From Bradyrhizobium barranii subsp. barranii (lineage in GTDB: Bacteria; Pseudomonadota; Alphaproteobacteria; Rhizobiales; Xanthobacteraceae), in assembly GCF_017565645.3 (NCBI RefSeq), contig NZ_CP086136.1:6617501-6681500 (forward strand): a DNA stretch of 64,000 nt. The letters run 5' to 3'. Positions within the stretch are counted from its first letter, which is position 1. Each line of letters opens with the position of its first letter. The notes under the pieces were generated by a model. The model did no database searches. It was not told the DNA's origin and saw only the letters and a program-made list of their open reading frames with translations. Below are positions 1 through 18,176 of the stretch, piece after piece. The position numbers and the translations under genes are program-made.

Positions 1-28
1 TCAATCGTCAGTTCGAGACCGACGACAA

Positions 29-2101
29 TCAGGCAAACTTCTTCTGGACTTCTGCCGACACATTGGCCGGCGCTTCTGCGTAGTGGTCGAACTGCATGGT
101 GAAGGTCGCGCGACCCTGGCTCATCGAGCGCAGGTTGTTCACGTACCCGAACATGTTCATGAGCGGCACCATCGCGTTGATGACGTTGGCGTTGCCGCGC
201 ATGTCCTGACCCTGGATCTGACCGCGCCGGGAATTCAGGTCGCCGATGACCGAGCCGGTGTAGTCTTCCGGGGTCACCACTTCGACCTTCATGATCGGCT
301 CGAGCAGGACGGACTTGCCCTTCTGCAGCGCTTCGCGGAATGCCGCGCGCGATGCGATTTCGAAGGCGAGCGCCGACGAGTCGACGTCGTGGTACTTGCC
401 GTCGACGAGCTGAACCTTGACGTCAACCACGGGGAAGCCCGCGACGACACCAGAGCCCATCACGCTGTTGAGGCCCTTTTCGACGCCCGGGATGTATTCC
501 TTCGGAACCGCACCGCCGACGATCTTGGACTCGAACTCGTAGCCCTTGCCGGGCTCGTTCGGCTCGACCACGATCGACACTTCCGCGAACTGACCGGTAC
601 CGCCGGTCTGCTTCTTGTGGGTGTACTTGACCTCGGCCTTCTTGGTGACGCGCTCACGGAACGCAACCTGCGGCGCGCCGATGTTGGCGTCGACCTTGTA
701 GGTACGCCTGAGGATGTCGACCTTGATGTCGAGATGGAGTTCGCCCATGCCCTTGAGGATGGTCTGGCCGGACTCCTGGTCGGTCGACACGCGGAAGGAC
801 GGATCCTCCGCGGCGAGCTTCGCCAGTGCCACGCCCAGCTTTTCCTGGTCGGCCTTGGACTTCGGCTCGATCGCGATCTCGATGACCGGCTCGGGGAATT
901 CCATCTTCTCCAGGATCACCTGCTTGTCGGGATCGCACAGCGTGTCACCGGTGCGCGCTTCCTTCAGGCCGGCCAGCGCGACGATGTCGCCGGCATAGGC
1001 TTCCTTGATGTCCTCGCGGTTGTTCGCATGCATCAGCAGCATGCGCCCGATGCGCTCTTTCTTCTCGCGCGTCGAGTTCACGACGCCGGTGCCGCTCTGC
1101 AGGATGCCCGAGTAGATGCGGCAGAAGGTGATGGTGCCGACGAACGGGTCGTCCATGATCTTGAACGCGAGCAGCGCGAGCGGCTCCTTGTCGTCGGCCT
1201 TGCGCACGACCTCGTTGCCGCGGTCGTCGGTGCCCTTGATCGCGGGCACGTCGACCGGCGACGGCAGATAGTCGACGACGGCGTCGAGCAGCGGCTGCAC
1301 GCCCTTGTTCTTGAAGGCCGAGCCGCACAGCACGGGATAGAACGCGCCGGTCAGCACCGCCTTGCGGATCAGCCGCTTTAGCGTCGCTTCATCCGGTTCG
1401 TTGCCGTCGAGGAAGGCGGCCAATGCGTCATCGTCGAGCTCGACGGCGGCTTCCACCATCTTCTCGCGGTATTCCTTGGCCTGCTCGACCATATCTTCCG
1501 GGATGTCGACATAGTCGAACTTCGCGCCGAGCGATTCATCGTTCCAGATGATGCCCTGCATCTTCACGAGGTCGACGAGACCCTTGAAGTTGTTCTCGGC
1601 ACCGATCGGAAGCTGGATCGCGATCGGCTTGGCGCCGAGGCGGTCAACGATGTCGGCCAGGCACTTGAAGAAGTCGGCACCCGTCTTGTCCATCTTGTTG
1701 GCGAAGACGATGCGCGGAACCTTGTACTTGTCACCCTGGCGCCAGACGGTCTCGGTCTGGGGCTCGACGCCCTGGTTCGAGTCGAGCACGCAGACGGCGC
1801 CGTCGAGCACGCGCAGCGAACGCTCGACTTCAATGGTGAAGTCGACGTGGCCGGGGGTGTCGATGATGTTCAGGCGCTTGCCGGCCCAGAATGCGGTGGT
1901 GGCAGCCGAGGTGATCGTGATGCCACGCTCCTGCTCCTGCTCCATCCAATCCATCGTCGCGGCACCTTCGTGCACTTCGCCGATCTTGTGGCTCTTGCCG
2001 GTGTAATAGAGGATGCGCTCGGTGGTCGTGGTCTTGCCGGCATCGATATGCGCCATGATACCGAAATTGCGGTAGTTCTCTATGGCATGAACGCGAGGCA
2101 T
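29..2101 (-). CDS. fusA: Elongation factor G
   Basis: 690-residue translational GTPase that drives translocation of tRNA and mRNA on the ribosome in the cytoplasm. The G1 motif AHIDAGKTT lies at residues 17-25, followed by DTPGHVD (G3) and NKMDKTG (G4). Domain II and the C-terminal domains IV-V are present, so the length is normal for bacterial EF-G. It is the last gene of rpsL-rpsG-fusA in the window, 30 bp after rpsG, and is almost certainly co-transcribed with them. Only 28 bp follow the stop before the window edge, so the expected downstream tuf gene cannot be seen. The call is secure. Confidence 0.99.
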   Translation of the reverse strand: MPRVHAIENYRNFGIMAHIDAGKTTTTERILYYTGKSHKIGEVHEGAATMDWMEQEQERGITITSAATTAFWAGKRLNIIDTPGHVDFTIEVERSLRVLDGAVCVLDSNQGVEPQTETVWRQGDKYKVPRIVFANKMDKTGADFFKCLADIVDRLGAKPIAIQLPIGAENNFKGLVDLVKMQGIIWNDESLGAKFDYVDIPEDMVEQAKEYREKMVEAAVELDDDALAAFLDGNEPDEATLKRLIRKAVLTGAFYPVLCGSAFKNKGVQPLLDAVVDYLPSPVDVPAIKGTDDRGNEVVRKADDKEPLALLAFKIMDDPFVGTITFCRIYSGILQSGTGVVNSTREKKERIGRMLLMHANNREDIKEAYAGDIVALAGLKEARTGDTLCDPDKQVILEKMEFPEPVIEIAIEPKSKADQEKLGVALAKLAAEDPSFRVSTDQESGQTILKGMGELHLDIKVDILRRTYKVDANIGAPQVAFRERVTKKAEVKYTHKKQTGGTGQFAEVSIVVEPNEPGKGYEFESKIVGGAVPKEYIPGVEKGLNSVMGSGVVAGFPVVDVKVQLVDGKYHDVDSSALAFEIASRAAFREALQKGKSVLLEPIMKVEVVTPEDYTGSVIGDLNSRRGQIQGQDMRGNANVINAMVPLMNMFGYVNNLRSMSQGRATFTMQFDHYAEAPANVSAEVQKKFA

Positions 2102-2131
2102 GGGTTGATCCTTAGATTCCGTGTTTCGCCG

Positions 2132-2617
<486 letters not shown>

Positions 2618-2989
2618 TTACTTCGGACGCTTCGCGCCGTACTTCGAACGACGCTGCTTACGGTTCTTGACGCCCTGGGTATCCAGAACGCCGCGGAGGA
2701 TGTGGTAGCGCACGCCGGGCAAGTCCTTGACGCGGCCGCCGCGGATCATGACCACCGAGTGCTCCTGGAGGTTATGACCTTCGCCGGGGATGTAGCCGAT
2801 CACCTCGAAGCCGTTCGTCAGGCGCACCTTGGCAACCTTACGAAGCGCCGAGTTCGGCTTCTTCGGGGTCGTGGTGTAGACGCGGGTGCAAACACCACGC
2901 TTCTGCGGCGACTGCTGCAGCGCCGGCACCTTCTTGCGCGACTTCTGCACTTCACGCGGTTGAGCGATCAGCTGGTTGATCGTCGGCAT
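2618..2989 (-). CDS. rpsL: 30S ribosomal protein S12
   Basis: 123-residue S12, a decoding-centre protein. I chose the ATG giving [10 protein letters not shown], the universal S12 N-terminus; the frame stays open for 38 more codons upstream but that part is not S12-like. The streptomycin-determining lysines are wild type: Lys43 in [11 protein letters not shown] and the second lysine in GGRVKDLPG. It is the first gene of rpsL-rpsG-fusA. A candidate promoter lies about 460 bp upstream (3451-3478), which would imply a long leader. Confidence 0.98.
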   Translation of the reverse strand: MPTINQLIAQPREVQKSRKKVPALQQSPQKRGVCTRVYTTTPKKPNSALRKVAKVRLTNGFEVIGYIPGEGHNLQEHSVVMIRGGRVKDLPGVRYHILRGVLDTQGVKNRKQRRSKYGAKRPK

Positions 2990-3347
2990 CCTGGCCCTAC
3001 CCTTTGTTCTGCCGCGGTCCCTTCCGGGTCCGCTGTCTTGGCGCGGCCCGTTGCCGGATCCGCAATTCTTTCGGGCCACCCGCCCGACGAGGTCGCCTCG
3101 CACGGAACAATCCGCACAAAGCGAAATTGCGCCAACCGCTCCATCACCGAGCGGAAAGCGTTACGACGCCACAGAGGACCGCAGTTTCAGGCCAATCAGC
3201 ATAAAGCTGCGGCCCGCGCACCGAGGTCATGCACCCGAATTCGATCTCAAGAGAACGAGCTCAAAAGACCTAAAATCGCACTGGCATTGCCTAGCTATGA
3301 TCGACAGCGTTTGAGCGGCATTCGTCGAGGTTGGTGCCCGTCTTAGC

Positions 3348-3391
3348 GATCCCTGAGGATCCGATCCTTGGGGATCTAATCCCTGCGGATC
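3348..3391. repeat. Tandem array of three 14-bp dyads, period 15
   Basis: Three consecutive units with a 15-bp period: GATCCCTGAGGATC (3348-3361), GATCCTTGGGGATC (3363-3376) and AATCCCTGCGGATC (3378-3391). Each is a 5-bp stem (the third has one weaker pair) around a 4-nt loop, and the loops vary while the stems are kept. If the promoter at 3451-3478 is used, the array lies roughly 55-100 nt into the rpsL leader RNA. Function unknown. Confidence 0.7.
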
Positions 3392-3450
3392 AACGGGTGG
3401 CCCGTTCCGACGCTGGCGATGCTCACCGCCTGTCGTTAAGTGAGGCGCTT

Positions 3451-3478
3451 TCTATAAGTGAGAGTCGGCCAAGTCAAG
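3451..3478 (-). promoter_or_regulatory. Candidate sigma-70 promoter for rpsL-rpsG-fusA
   Basis: On the minus strand CTTGACT (3472-3478) is followed by TATAGA (3451-3456). The -35 matches the alphaproteobacterial CTTGAC form well; the 15-nt spacer is short. It points towards rpsL and would start transcription near 3444. Inferred from sequence only. Confidence 0.45.
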
Positions 3479-3658
3479 GTGAAACGACAGTCAGAAAACG
3501 CTTCTGCCACCTGACGAAATCGCTGTTTGCCCGCACTCACCGCGCCTGCCGGATATGGGGACCGGACGCCTGTTCCGCCAGCCCAAAAACGATTTATACC
3601 CGGGCAAAATGTACTTTTATAACTCTTGCTAAGGCTTTTTTTCCTGTTGATGCGTCAA

Positions 3659-3676
3659 TCTGCCGCCTGCGGCAGA
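3659..3676 (+). promoter_or_regulatory. Perfect hairpin before an oxidoreductase start codon
   Basis: TCTGCCGC-CT-GCGGCAGA forms an 8-bp stem ending 10 nt before the ATG at 3687. It occupies the place of the ribosome binding site, so it could mask initiation. Whether it is regulatory or incidental cannot be told from sequence. Confidence 0.4.
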
Positions 3677-3686
3677 GATTTGCACC

Positions 3687-4919
3687 ATGCGCTACACCGA
3701 CATTGCCATTATCGGCGGGGGATTGTCCGGCTCAACCGCCGCCGCAATGCTCGGCAGCGCCGGCATTTCGACGCTGCTGATCGACCCGCATGAGAGCTAT
3801 CCGGCGGACTTTTGAGTCGAAAAACTCAGTGGTCCCGTCCAGGTCGAGCGATTCCTGAAGACCGGAATCGGAGAATCGGTGCTGCGCCGAGCGACCTTTG
3901 CCGGCGAAAACTGGATCGCTCGATTCGGCCGTTTGCTCGACAAGGCACCGAGTCGGCAGTTCAACATCCTCTACGATTCGCTCGTCAACGCCGTCCGCGA
4001 CGAGATCCCTGCCGGCGTCGAGCGCATCTGCGCCAAGGCGGTCTCGCTCGAGACGAGCCCGGAGCGGCAAAAGATCACGCTCTCCAATGAGGAGACGATC
4101 TCGGCCCGGCTGGTCGTGCTCGCCAACGGCCTGAACGTCGGCCTGCGCCACCAGCTCGGCATCGCGAGAAAAGTCATCAGCGCCTGCCATTCGATCTCGA
4201 TCGGGTTCGACGTGGTGCCGGCGGGACGGAATTCGTTCGACTTCCCGGCACTGACCTATTTCTCGGAACGGCCGAGCGACCGAATCCCCTACATCACACT
4301 GTTTCCGACCGGTCCGCGGATGCGCGCCAATCTGTTCGTCTATCGCGGCGTCGACGACCCATGGCTGCGCGAATTGCGCCGCGCGCCAGCCGAGACGCTG
4401 AACGCCGCCCTGCCCCGGCTCAAGCGCATCACCGGCGCCTTCGACATCGCCGGCGAGATCAAGATCCGTCCGGTCGACCTCTATGTGAACGACGCAAGCG
4501 GCCAGCCCGGCCTCGTGCTGGTGGGCGATGCGTTCTCGACCTCCTGCCCCGCCGCCGGCACCGGCTGTGACAAGGTCTTCACCGACGTCGAGCGGCTCTG
4601 CAACGTCCATATCCCGGAGTGGCTCGCCTCCGACGGGATGGACGGGGCCAAGATCGCCACCTTCTACGCCGATCCGGTCAAGCGGGCCTGCGACGAATGG
4701 TCGGCGGCGAAGGCGTTCGAGTTCCGCTCCGTCTCGACCGCGACGAGTCCCTACTGGACCGCGCAGCGCTGGGCGCGCTTCATCGCTTGGTCAGTTCAAG
4801 GCTTGCTGCGGCCGCTCGGAGGAGCAATTCATCTGGAGCCGAACTTCCTCGGTCACGCCTCCTCGTCGTCCTCGTCCTCATCATCCTCGTCGTCATCGTC
4901 GCTGTCGTCATCGGCCTGA
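3687..4919 (+). pseudogene. FAD-dependent oxidoreductase interrupted by an in-frame TGA
   Basis: From the ATG at 3687 the frame encodes an N-terminal Rossmann fold with GGGLSG, typical of UbiH/geranylgeranyl-reductase-type flavoproteins. It stops at TGA 3813-3815 (codon 43) and continues in the same frame, without any shift, to 4919. The C-terminal part keeps the second FAD motif, VLVGDAF, near 4516. The stop is one transition away from an Arg codon (CGA to TGA). Read through, the protein would be about 410 aa. The last ~22 residues are almost all serine because they are antisense to the acidic tail of the ABC exporter gene. Likely a recent pseudogene; a sequencing error or stop readthrough is possible. 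Substrate unknown. Confidence 0.75.
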
Positions 4920-6865
4920 GCCACAGCGCCATGCGGCTGGTGGATCTGGTCGTTCCACAGCTTGCGATAGGTGCCGTTCCTGGCGAGCAGCTCGGCATGC
5001 GAGCCGCGCTCGATCGCCCTGCCCCCTGAGATCACGATGATCTCGTCCATCTCGACCACGGAGGTCAGGCGATGGGTCGACCAGATCATGGTGCGCCCCT
5101 TCGCGACCTTCAGCAGCGTGCGGTTGATCGCGGCCTCGGTGGTCTGGTCGAGCGCCGAGGTGGCTTCGTCCAGCAGCAGCACGGAAGGGTTACGGATGAC
5201 CGCGCGCGCAATCGCGATGCGCTGGCGCTGGCCGCCCGACAGCGTATCGCCGCGCTCGCCGACCGGCGTGTCGTAGCGCTGCGGCAGGCTCATGATGTAG
5301 CGGTGGATCTCGGCCTTCTTGGCGGCGTCCTCCACCTCCTCGTCGGTCGCGCCTTCCTTGCCGAGCCGGATGTTCTCGCGAATCGACATGTTGAACAGCA
5401 TGTTCTCCTGGAACACCACCGCCATGCTCCGGCGCAGCGAATCCAGCGTCACCTTGCGCACGTCGACGCCGTCGATGGCGACGCGCCCCTCGTTGGGCAC
5501 GTACAGCCGCAGGATCAAATTGAGCAGCGTGCTCTTGCCGGAGCCCGAGGGGCCGACGATGGCGATGCGCTTGCCGGCGTTGAGCTTGAGGCTGAGATTG
5601 TCCAGCACCGGCGTCTGGCTGCCTTCGTACTGGAACGTCACGTGGTCGAAGGTGATGTCGTTGGTGATGCGCGGCAGATCGGGCGCGCCGGGACGATCGG
5701 CGCCGCGCGTCGGCTCATCCAGCAGCTCCTGCATGTGGCGGATCGCGGCCGCCGAGGAGATCGACACCGGGATGAAGTGCATCACGTGGGCGATGTTGTA
5801 GGAGACCTCCCAGAACGCGCTCTCGAAGGTGACGAAGGTGCCGATGGTGATCTGGCCCTTGGTCGCCAGATAGGCGCCGATCGCGAGCACGACGAGGTGC
5901 AGCAGCAGCACCGAAATGGTGACCGTCCGCTCCACCATGGTCGACAGGAACGCAGCCGAAGCGATCTTGCGGCGGGTCTCGTCGTTGCGGAAGCTGAAGA
6001 AGCCGAACATCTTGCGTTGCAGGCTGAACGCCTTGATCACGGCCTGCGCGGCCACGTTCTCCTGCACCATGCCGAGCAGCGCGCTCTCGTTCTGCTTCTG
6101 CTCGTAATTGGCCTGCACCGCCTTCGGGGTGAGGATGCGCGGCCCGATCAGCGTGATCGGGAACACCAGCAGCGCGACCGCGGCGAGCTGCCAGTTCAGG
6201 AACAACATCAGGATGATGCCGGCGATCAATTCCAGGAACGGCAGCGCCGCACTGTTGGCGAAGGTCTTGACCGAGCCCTCGAAGGCCGAAAGGTCGACGG
6301 AAAAGCGCGACAGGATCTCGCCGCGCTTGGTGCGGCCGAAATAGGCCGCCGGCAGGTCCTGGACGTGCTCGAACAGGCGCTTGCGGACATCGGAGATGAT
6401 GCAGGCAGCCAGCCTGGCGTCCCAGCGCTCGTACCAGACCGCCACGATCGAGGTGAAGATGCCGGCGACCGCGAGCACGCCGAGGATCTTGTAGAGCGCC
6501 TGGAAATCCTCCTCGCCGAGCGCGTCGTCGATCAGGTACTTCAGGCTGAGCGGCATGATGACGTTGAACAGCGTCTCGACGCAGACGCCGAACGCCACGA
6601 ATGACAGCATCCGCTTGTAGTTGGACAGGAACGGCTTGACGAAACCCAGGATGGTCGCGAGCGCGCCTGCGGCCTCGCGCGCGGTAAAGACGACGAGCTC
6701 CTCGTCCTCATCGTCGTCGTCGAGCTCCAGCTCGTCATCCTCCTCGTCTTCGTCGTCCTCGTCGTCTTCGAGGTCCGGCTTGACTGGGACAAGCTTGTCG
6801 TCGAGCTCGGCCGCCTCTTCCGTGGCGAGTTTCTGTTTGTCGGGCGGGAGGGGCTTGGACGCCAT
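4853..6865 (-). CDS. ABC transporter, fused permease and ATPase, with acidic tails
   Basis: 670-residue half-transporter of the exporter type (MsbA/Atm1-like layout). An N-terminal cytoplasmic stretch is extremely rich in Asp/Glu (about residues 28-60). Then come six membrane segments (from about residue 85) and an ATPase domain with GPSGSGKST (Walker A), LSGGQRQRIAIARA (signature) and VLLLDEATSALD (Walker B). The C-terminal ~20 residues are again nearly all Asp/Glu. It presumably works as a dimer in the inner membrane; the substrate is unknown. Its 3' end overlaps the convergent oxidoreductase by 67 bp. Gene is intact. The acidic extensions are not part of the usual family architecture. Confidence 0.93.
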   Translation of the reverse strand: MASKPLPPDKQKLATEEAAELDDKLVPVKPDLEDDEDDEDEEDDELELDDDDEDEELVVFTAREAAGALATILGFVKPFLSNYKRMLSFVAFGVCVETLFNVIMPLSLKYLIDDALGEEDFQALYKILGVLAVAGIFTSIVAVWYERWDARLAACIISDVRKRLFEHVQDLPAAYFGRTKRGEILSRFSVDLSAFEGSVKTFANSAALPFLELIAGIILMLFLNWQLAAVALLVFPITLIGPRILTPKAVQANYEQKQNESALLGMVQENVAAQAVIKAFSLQRKMFGFFSFRNDETRRKIASAAFLSTMVERTVTISVLLLHLVVLAIGAYLATKGQITIGTFVTFESAFWEVSYNIAHVMHFIPVSISSAAAIRHMQELLDEPTRGADRPGAPDLPRITNDITFDHVTFQYEGSQTPVLDNLSLKLNAGKRIAIVGPSGSGKSTLLNLILRLYVPNEGRVAIDGVDVRKVTLDSLRRSMAVVFQENMLFNMSIRENIRLGKEGATDEEVEDAAKKAEIHRYIMSLPQRYDTPVGERGDTLSGGQRQRIAIARAVIRNPSVLLLDEATSALDQTTEAAINRTLLKVAKGRTMIWSTHRLTSVVEMDEIIVISGGRAIERGSHAELLARNGTYRKLWNDQIHQPHGAVAQADDDSDDDDEDDEDEDDEEA

Positions 6866-6997
6866 GAAACCAACCGATGCTGACGGCCGGCATGACCGCG
6901 GAGAAAGCAGGAAATAGCGGCAACCGCTATCGCACCGATTCTATGCGATCATGACGAATTCGGCAAAGCAATTGGCTACGCCGGTCCGATCCTGTCT

Positions 6998-9061
6998 CTA
7001 GTCGTCGTCCTCACCCTCGACCTTGTCGAAGAAGGAATAACGCAGGCTGTCGGCGTCGGCGTACCACTGGCCCGGGCCCTTGTTGGCGGCAAGCGTCGCC
7101 TCCCAGAGCGCATCGGTGCAGTCCTTGCGATGCATCGACAGGTCAAAGCCGTTGCCGAAGAATAGCTCGGACCATTCCCACCAGGTGCCGAGCTTCTTGA
7201 CGCCGCGCAGCAGGTCGTAGCGGTCGATCACCACCGAAGCCATGTCCGAGGTGATCGAGCCGAACACGAGGCCGGTCTTGACCACGCGGTTCAGTTCGCG
7301 GATCGCGCGGACCACCTGCTTCGGGGAAACATGGCAGAGGCTGGTCTCGAACACGAAGTCGAAGGCGCCATCCTTGAACGGCATGTCGGTGATCGAGCCG
7401 AGCTTGTTGTACTTCTTCAGCGCCTTCGGCGTCCTGGCGTGGATGGCGCGGTTGTTCTCGATGCCGAAGGCATCGATGCCGCGATCGCGCAGCGCGCCCA
7501 CCAGTTCGCCGCTGGCCGAGCCCGCGACCAGCAGCTTGGCGCCCCTGGCCTTGCCCCAGACGATGCCGATCAGCTTGGTGAGATAATCGGGATCGGTGAA
7601 GTGGCGCCAAGCTTCGCTGTAGGGACCGAGGCCGCGATAGTTCTCGAAATAGTCGCGGTCGATCTTGTCCGAGACCGGCTCGCCCTCCTCCTGTCCGCGC
7701 TCGCGGCGCAGGCGCATCATCTCGGTCAGGATGATGTCGGTCGCCGCGTCCGAGGAGTCGAGCAGACCGTTCAGCGTGGAGTCGAACAGATAATCGCCGA
7801 CCACCACGATGCCGGGATGCTCCTTCGGCTCCGGCCGGTGATTGGTCATGACGTCGCGCACGGGCAGACCGCCGGGGATGGCGTTCACCGACGACAGCCA
7901 GCGGTGGATCTTGCCTTCCACGAAATGCGAACGCGCATCGCCGAGCGAGGCGGGCAGCGATTTCAGTGCGGCGTCGATCAGCTCCTGATCCGACAAATTG
8001 GCGAAGGCCAGCGCGTCGGAGCCGGGAATCAGCCAGTTCAGCACGCCGTGCTTGCCAACGTCATGGCGCGCGCCCTCGTTGTAGACGCAGCAGCCGCCGA
8101 AGGCTTCCGACATGAACCAGGCGCCGGAAATCTTCTCGCCCCAGAACGGCGTGTCGAACAGGATCGAGACGCGCAGATAGTGCGCGGGACGATCGAAATA
8201 CGAGACGTGCTTGACCATCGACTTACGGAGCTGCTCGCCTTCCCAGCCCATCGTCGCGAGCCACGAATGCGGCAGGCAGACCAGCACGAGGTCGAAGTCG
8301 CGCGTCTCCGGCCCCTTGCCGTTCATCATCTTCAGCTGGTAGCGGCCGGTCGGCGCCTTGCCGACGGTGAGCACGCGGTGATTGAGCTGGACGTCGGCGT
8401 TGACCTCTGACTGCAGGCACTCGATCAGCTGCTCGTTGCCGTTCTGTATGGAATAGAGGCCGATATAGCCGTCGACATCCATCAGGTAGTTCTTGAGCGC
8501 GTTGAGCCCGTTGGTGTTGTGGCTTTCGGTCGCGATGTCGGAGCGCGCCATCACCTTGAAGAAACGCTTCGCGGTTTCGTCCTCGACCTCCTCGTCGAGC
8601 ACCTGCTCGGCGGTCTTGTAGGCCCAGGGATTCTCGTTGTCGTGCGCGCCGACGCCCTCGTAATATTCGATCGGCGTCATCGCCTCGGCGCAGCGGTTCC
8701 GGAACGCCTCGATCGCCGCCGCAGTCTTGGCGCCGTATTTGCGGCGCATGCCCGCGACGTCGTTGAGGAGCTCGCCGCCGAACTGCACCTGCTCGGCGTC
8801 CATCGGAATGGTCTGAAGTCCGAAATGCTGGATCAGCTCGCGCAGCGGATCGGGACCGGTCATCGAGTAGTCGTAGATCTCGGCAACGCCGGCCTCGTAC
8901 ATCGCCGGCGCGGAATCGAATTTGCGCGTGACGATCTTGCCGCCGAGCCGGTCGGAGGCCTCGTAGATGGTGATGCGGCAGAGGTCGCCGAGCTTACGCT
9001 TCAAGTACCAGGCGCTCATCAGCCCGCCGGGGCCGCCGCCTACGATTGCGAGATCAAGCAT
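6998..9061 (-). CDS. FAD amine-oxidase-like domain fused to a SAM methyltransferase-like domain
   Basis: 687 residues in two parts. Residues 1 to about 450 are a flavin amine-oxidase-like/NAD(P)-binding Rossmann protein (IVGGGPGGLMSAWYLKR near the N-terminus, VVVGDYLFDSTLNGLLDSSD near its end). Residues about 480-640 resemble a class I methyltransferase: motif I-like LLVAGSASGELVGAL, the acidic-end motif GIENN, and the post-motif FDFVFETSLCHVSP. The tail is acidic. It lies upstream of the ABC exporter on the same strand, separated by 132 bp, so the two may form a unit. Substrate and product are not recognisable. The fusion frame is open throughout with no sign of damage. Confidence 0.85.
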   Translation of the reverse strand: MLDLAIVGGGPGGLMSAWYLKRKLGDLCRITIYEASDRLGGKIVTRKFDSAPAMYEAGVAEIYDYSMTGPDPLRELIQHFGLQTIPMDAEQVQFGGELLNDVAGMRRKYGAKTAAAIEAFRNRCAEAMTPIEYYEGVGAHDNENPWAYKTAEQVLDEEVEDETAKRFFKVMARSDIATESHNTNGLNALKNYLMDVDGYIGLYSIQNGNEQLIECLQSEVNADVQLNHRVLTVGKAPTGRYQLKMMNGKGPETRDFDLVLVCLPHSWLATMGWEGEQLRKSMVKHVSYFDRPAHYLRVSILFDTPFWGEKISGAWFMSEAFGGCCVYNEGARHDVGKHGVLNWLIPGSDALAFANLSDQELIDAALKSLPASLGDARSHFVEGKIHRWLSSVNAIPGGLPVRDVMTNHRPEPKEHPGIVVVGDYLFDSTLNGLLDSSDAATDIILTEMMRLRRERGQEEGEPVSDKIDRDYFENYRGLGPYSEAWRHFTDPDYLTKLIGIVWGKARGAKLLVAGSASGELVGALRDRGIDAFGIENNRAIHARTPKALKKYNKLGSITDMPFKDGAFDFVFETSLCHVSPKQVVRAIRELNRVVKTGLVFGSITSDMASVVIDRYDLLRGVKKLGTWWEWSELFFGNGFDLSMHRKDCTDALWEATLAANKGPGQWYADADSLRYSFFDKVEGEDDD

Positions 9062-9198
9062 ATGAGTTCCGTGGTCTCCGGCCCTGCCCCCGTCACGGGA
9101 CCACCGGTCTAACTTCCCTTAGCAGAAGCGCTTTTGCGCCTGAAGGAAAGATGAACAAAGGTTGATCCTGCACCGCAACAGGCAAACAAAGCAGCAAA

Positions 9199-9222
9199 AA
9201 GGCCGGCTTGCGCCGGCCTTTT
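9199..9222 (-). terminator. Rho-independent terminator after rpoC
   Basis: AAGGCCGGC (9199-9207) pairs with GCCGGCCTT (9212-9220) around a 4-nt loop. On the minus strand the stem is followed by a run of five T (complement of 9196-9200). It lies about 30 bp beyond the rpoC stop and should end the rpoBC transcript. Confidence 0.85.
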
Positions 9223-9253
9223 CATTGTCCTCGGTATTCCTACGGATGAAGGA

Positions 9254-13450
<4,197 letters not shown>

Positions 13451-13543
13451 CGTCTTCTCCTCGCGTGCCGGTCGCCTACGGCCGCAAATTCGAAAATCAC
13501 TCAATCGGGGCGCCCTGCCCTCAAGGCCTCGGGAGGGGCGCCG

Positions 13544-13568
13544 ATGCCCGGCCGTGAAGGCCGGGCAT
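13544..13568 (-). promoter_or_regulatory. Perfect hairpin between rpoB and rpoC
   Basis: ATGCCCGGCC and GGCCGGGCAT form a 10-bp perfect stem with a 5-nt loop (13554-13558). No T-tract follows on the minus strand, so it is more likely an mRNA processing or stability element than a terminator. Confidence 0.6.
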
Positions 13569-13579
13569 GAAAGGTCGTA

Positions 13580-17698
<4,119 letters not shown>

Positions 17699-18176
17699 CG
17701 TGGCCTCTCATTTCGTCGCCCGCTCGGGGCGCGCCGTCCAGGACGCGGTTGCCACCGCTCCCCGGGTTGAATTTTTCGAACCCGTTTCGGGGACTAAAAA
17801 TCCAGTTTCAGGCCATCATGTCCTGAATCTGTTCTTCAGACCTTCAAAACGCAAAACGACGCGCGGGGCGCATAGGCACGCCCGCCCGTCACAACGATTG
17901 TCTTCACGGACTGCAAAAGCCCGAAATAGCCTGCTCTCCCAACGGCTTACAGGGAATCCGGCATCCCTGCCCACCGCGCTTCTGTCGAACCGATATGGGG
18001 CGACAATAGTCGAGATTCGAGGGGTTAACCTTCAAATCCCAACACTTTTTCGTGTTCGGCCTACGTCGGAGCGTTCCGTCGCACGCCTTTTGCATCTGGC
18101 CCGCCCCTTTTGGGGATGGACCAGGATCCCGGGCCTCGCATGATGCGCGCCCCGGGATCCGGCCAGTAAGCGTTGC
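17699..18176. other. rplL-rpoB spacer
   Basis: 478 bp without a supported gene. Near the rplL side it holds a perfect 10-bp inverted repeat (18124-18160) and, next to it, CCCC-TTTT-GGGG (about 18104-18115). In other bacteria this spacer holds an attenuator or RNase III site that sets the ratio of L7/L12 to RNA polymerase; a similar role is plausible here but not shown. Confidence 0.5.
18124..18160 (-). promoter_or_regulatory. Inverted repeat after rplL, probable attenuator or processing site
   Basis: GGATCCCGGG (18124-18133) and CCCGGGATCC (18151-18160) form a perfect 10-bp stem; the 17-nt centre can pair further through GCAT/ATGC. It lies 16 bp past the rplL stop. There is no U-tract, so partial termination or RNA processing fits better than full termination. 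Confidence 0.6.

Larger units (their letters stand above)
2990..3686. other. Intergenic region and probable str operon leader
   Basis: About 700 bp between the divergent rpsL and the broken FAD oxidoreductase. No convincing protein-coding frame was found. It holds a minus-strand promoter-like sequence (3451-3478), a tandem array of three 14-bp dyads (3348-3391), and a perfect 8-bp hairpin (3659-3676) just before the plus-strand start codon. Confidence 0.6.

Noticed and set aside
83..1381. 432-codon plus-strand frame over fusA
   Set aside because: Antisense shadow of EF-G.
4853..4919. Poly-Ser and poly-Asp/Glu coding stretch as a mobile or CRISPR-like repeat
   Set aside because: It is an irregular trinucleotide tract inside two genes; no spacers or repeat units of CRISPR size. 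No CRISPR array was seen anywhere in the window.
3687..4919. TGA 3813-3815 as a selenocysteine codon
   Set aside because: The position aligns with an ordinary loop near the N-terminus, no selenocysteine role is known in this family, and I see no clear SECIS-like hairpin just after it.
5072..6604. 510-codon plus-strand frame over the ABC exporter
   Set aside because: Antisense shadow; no recognisable protein features.
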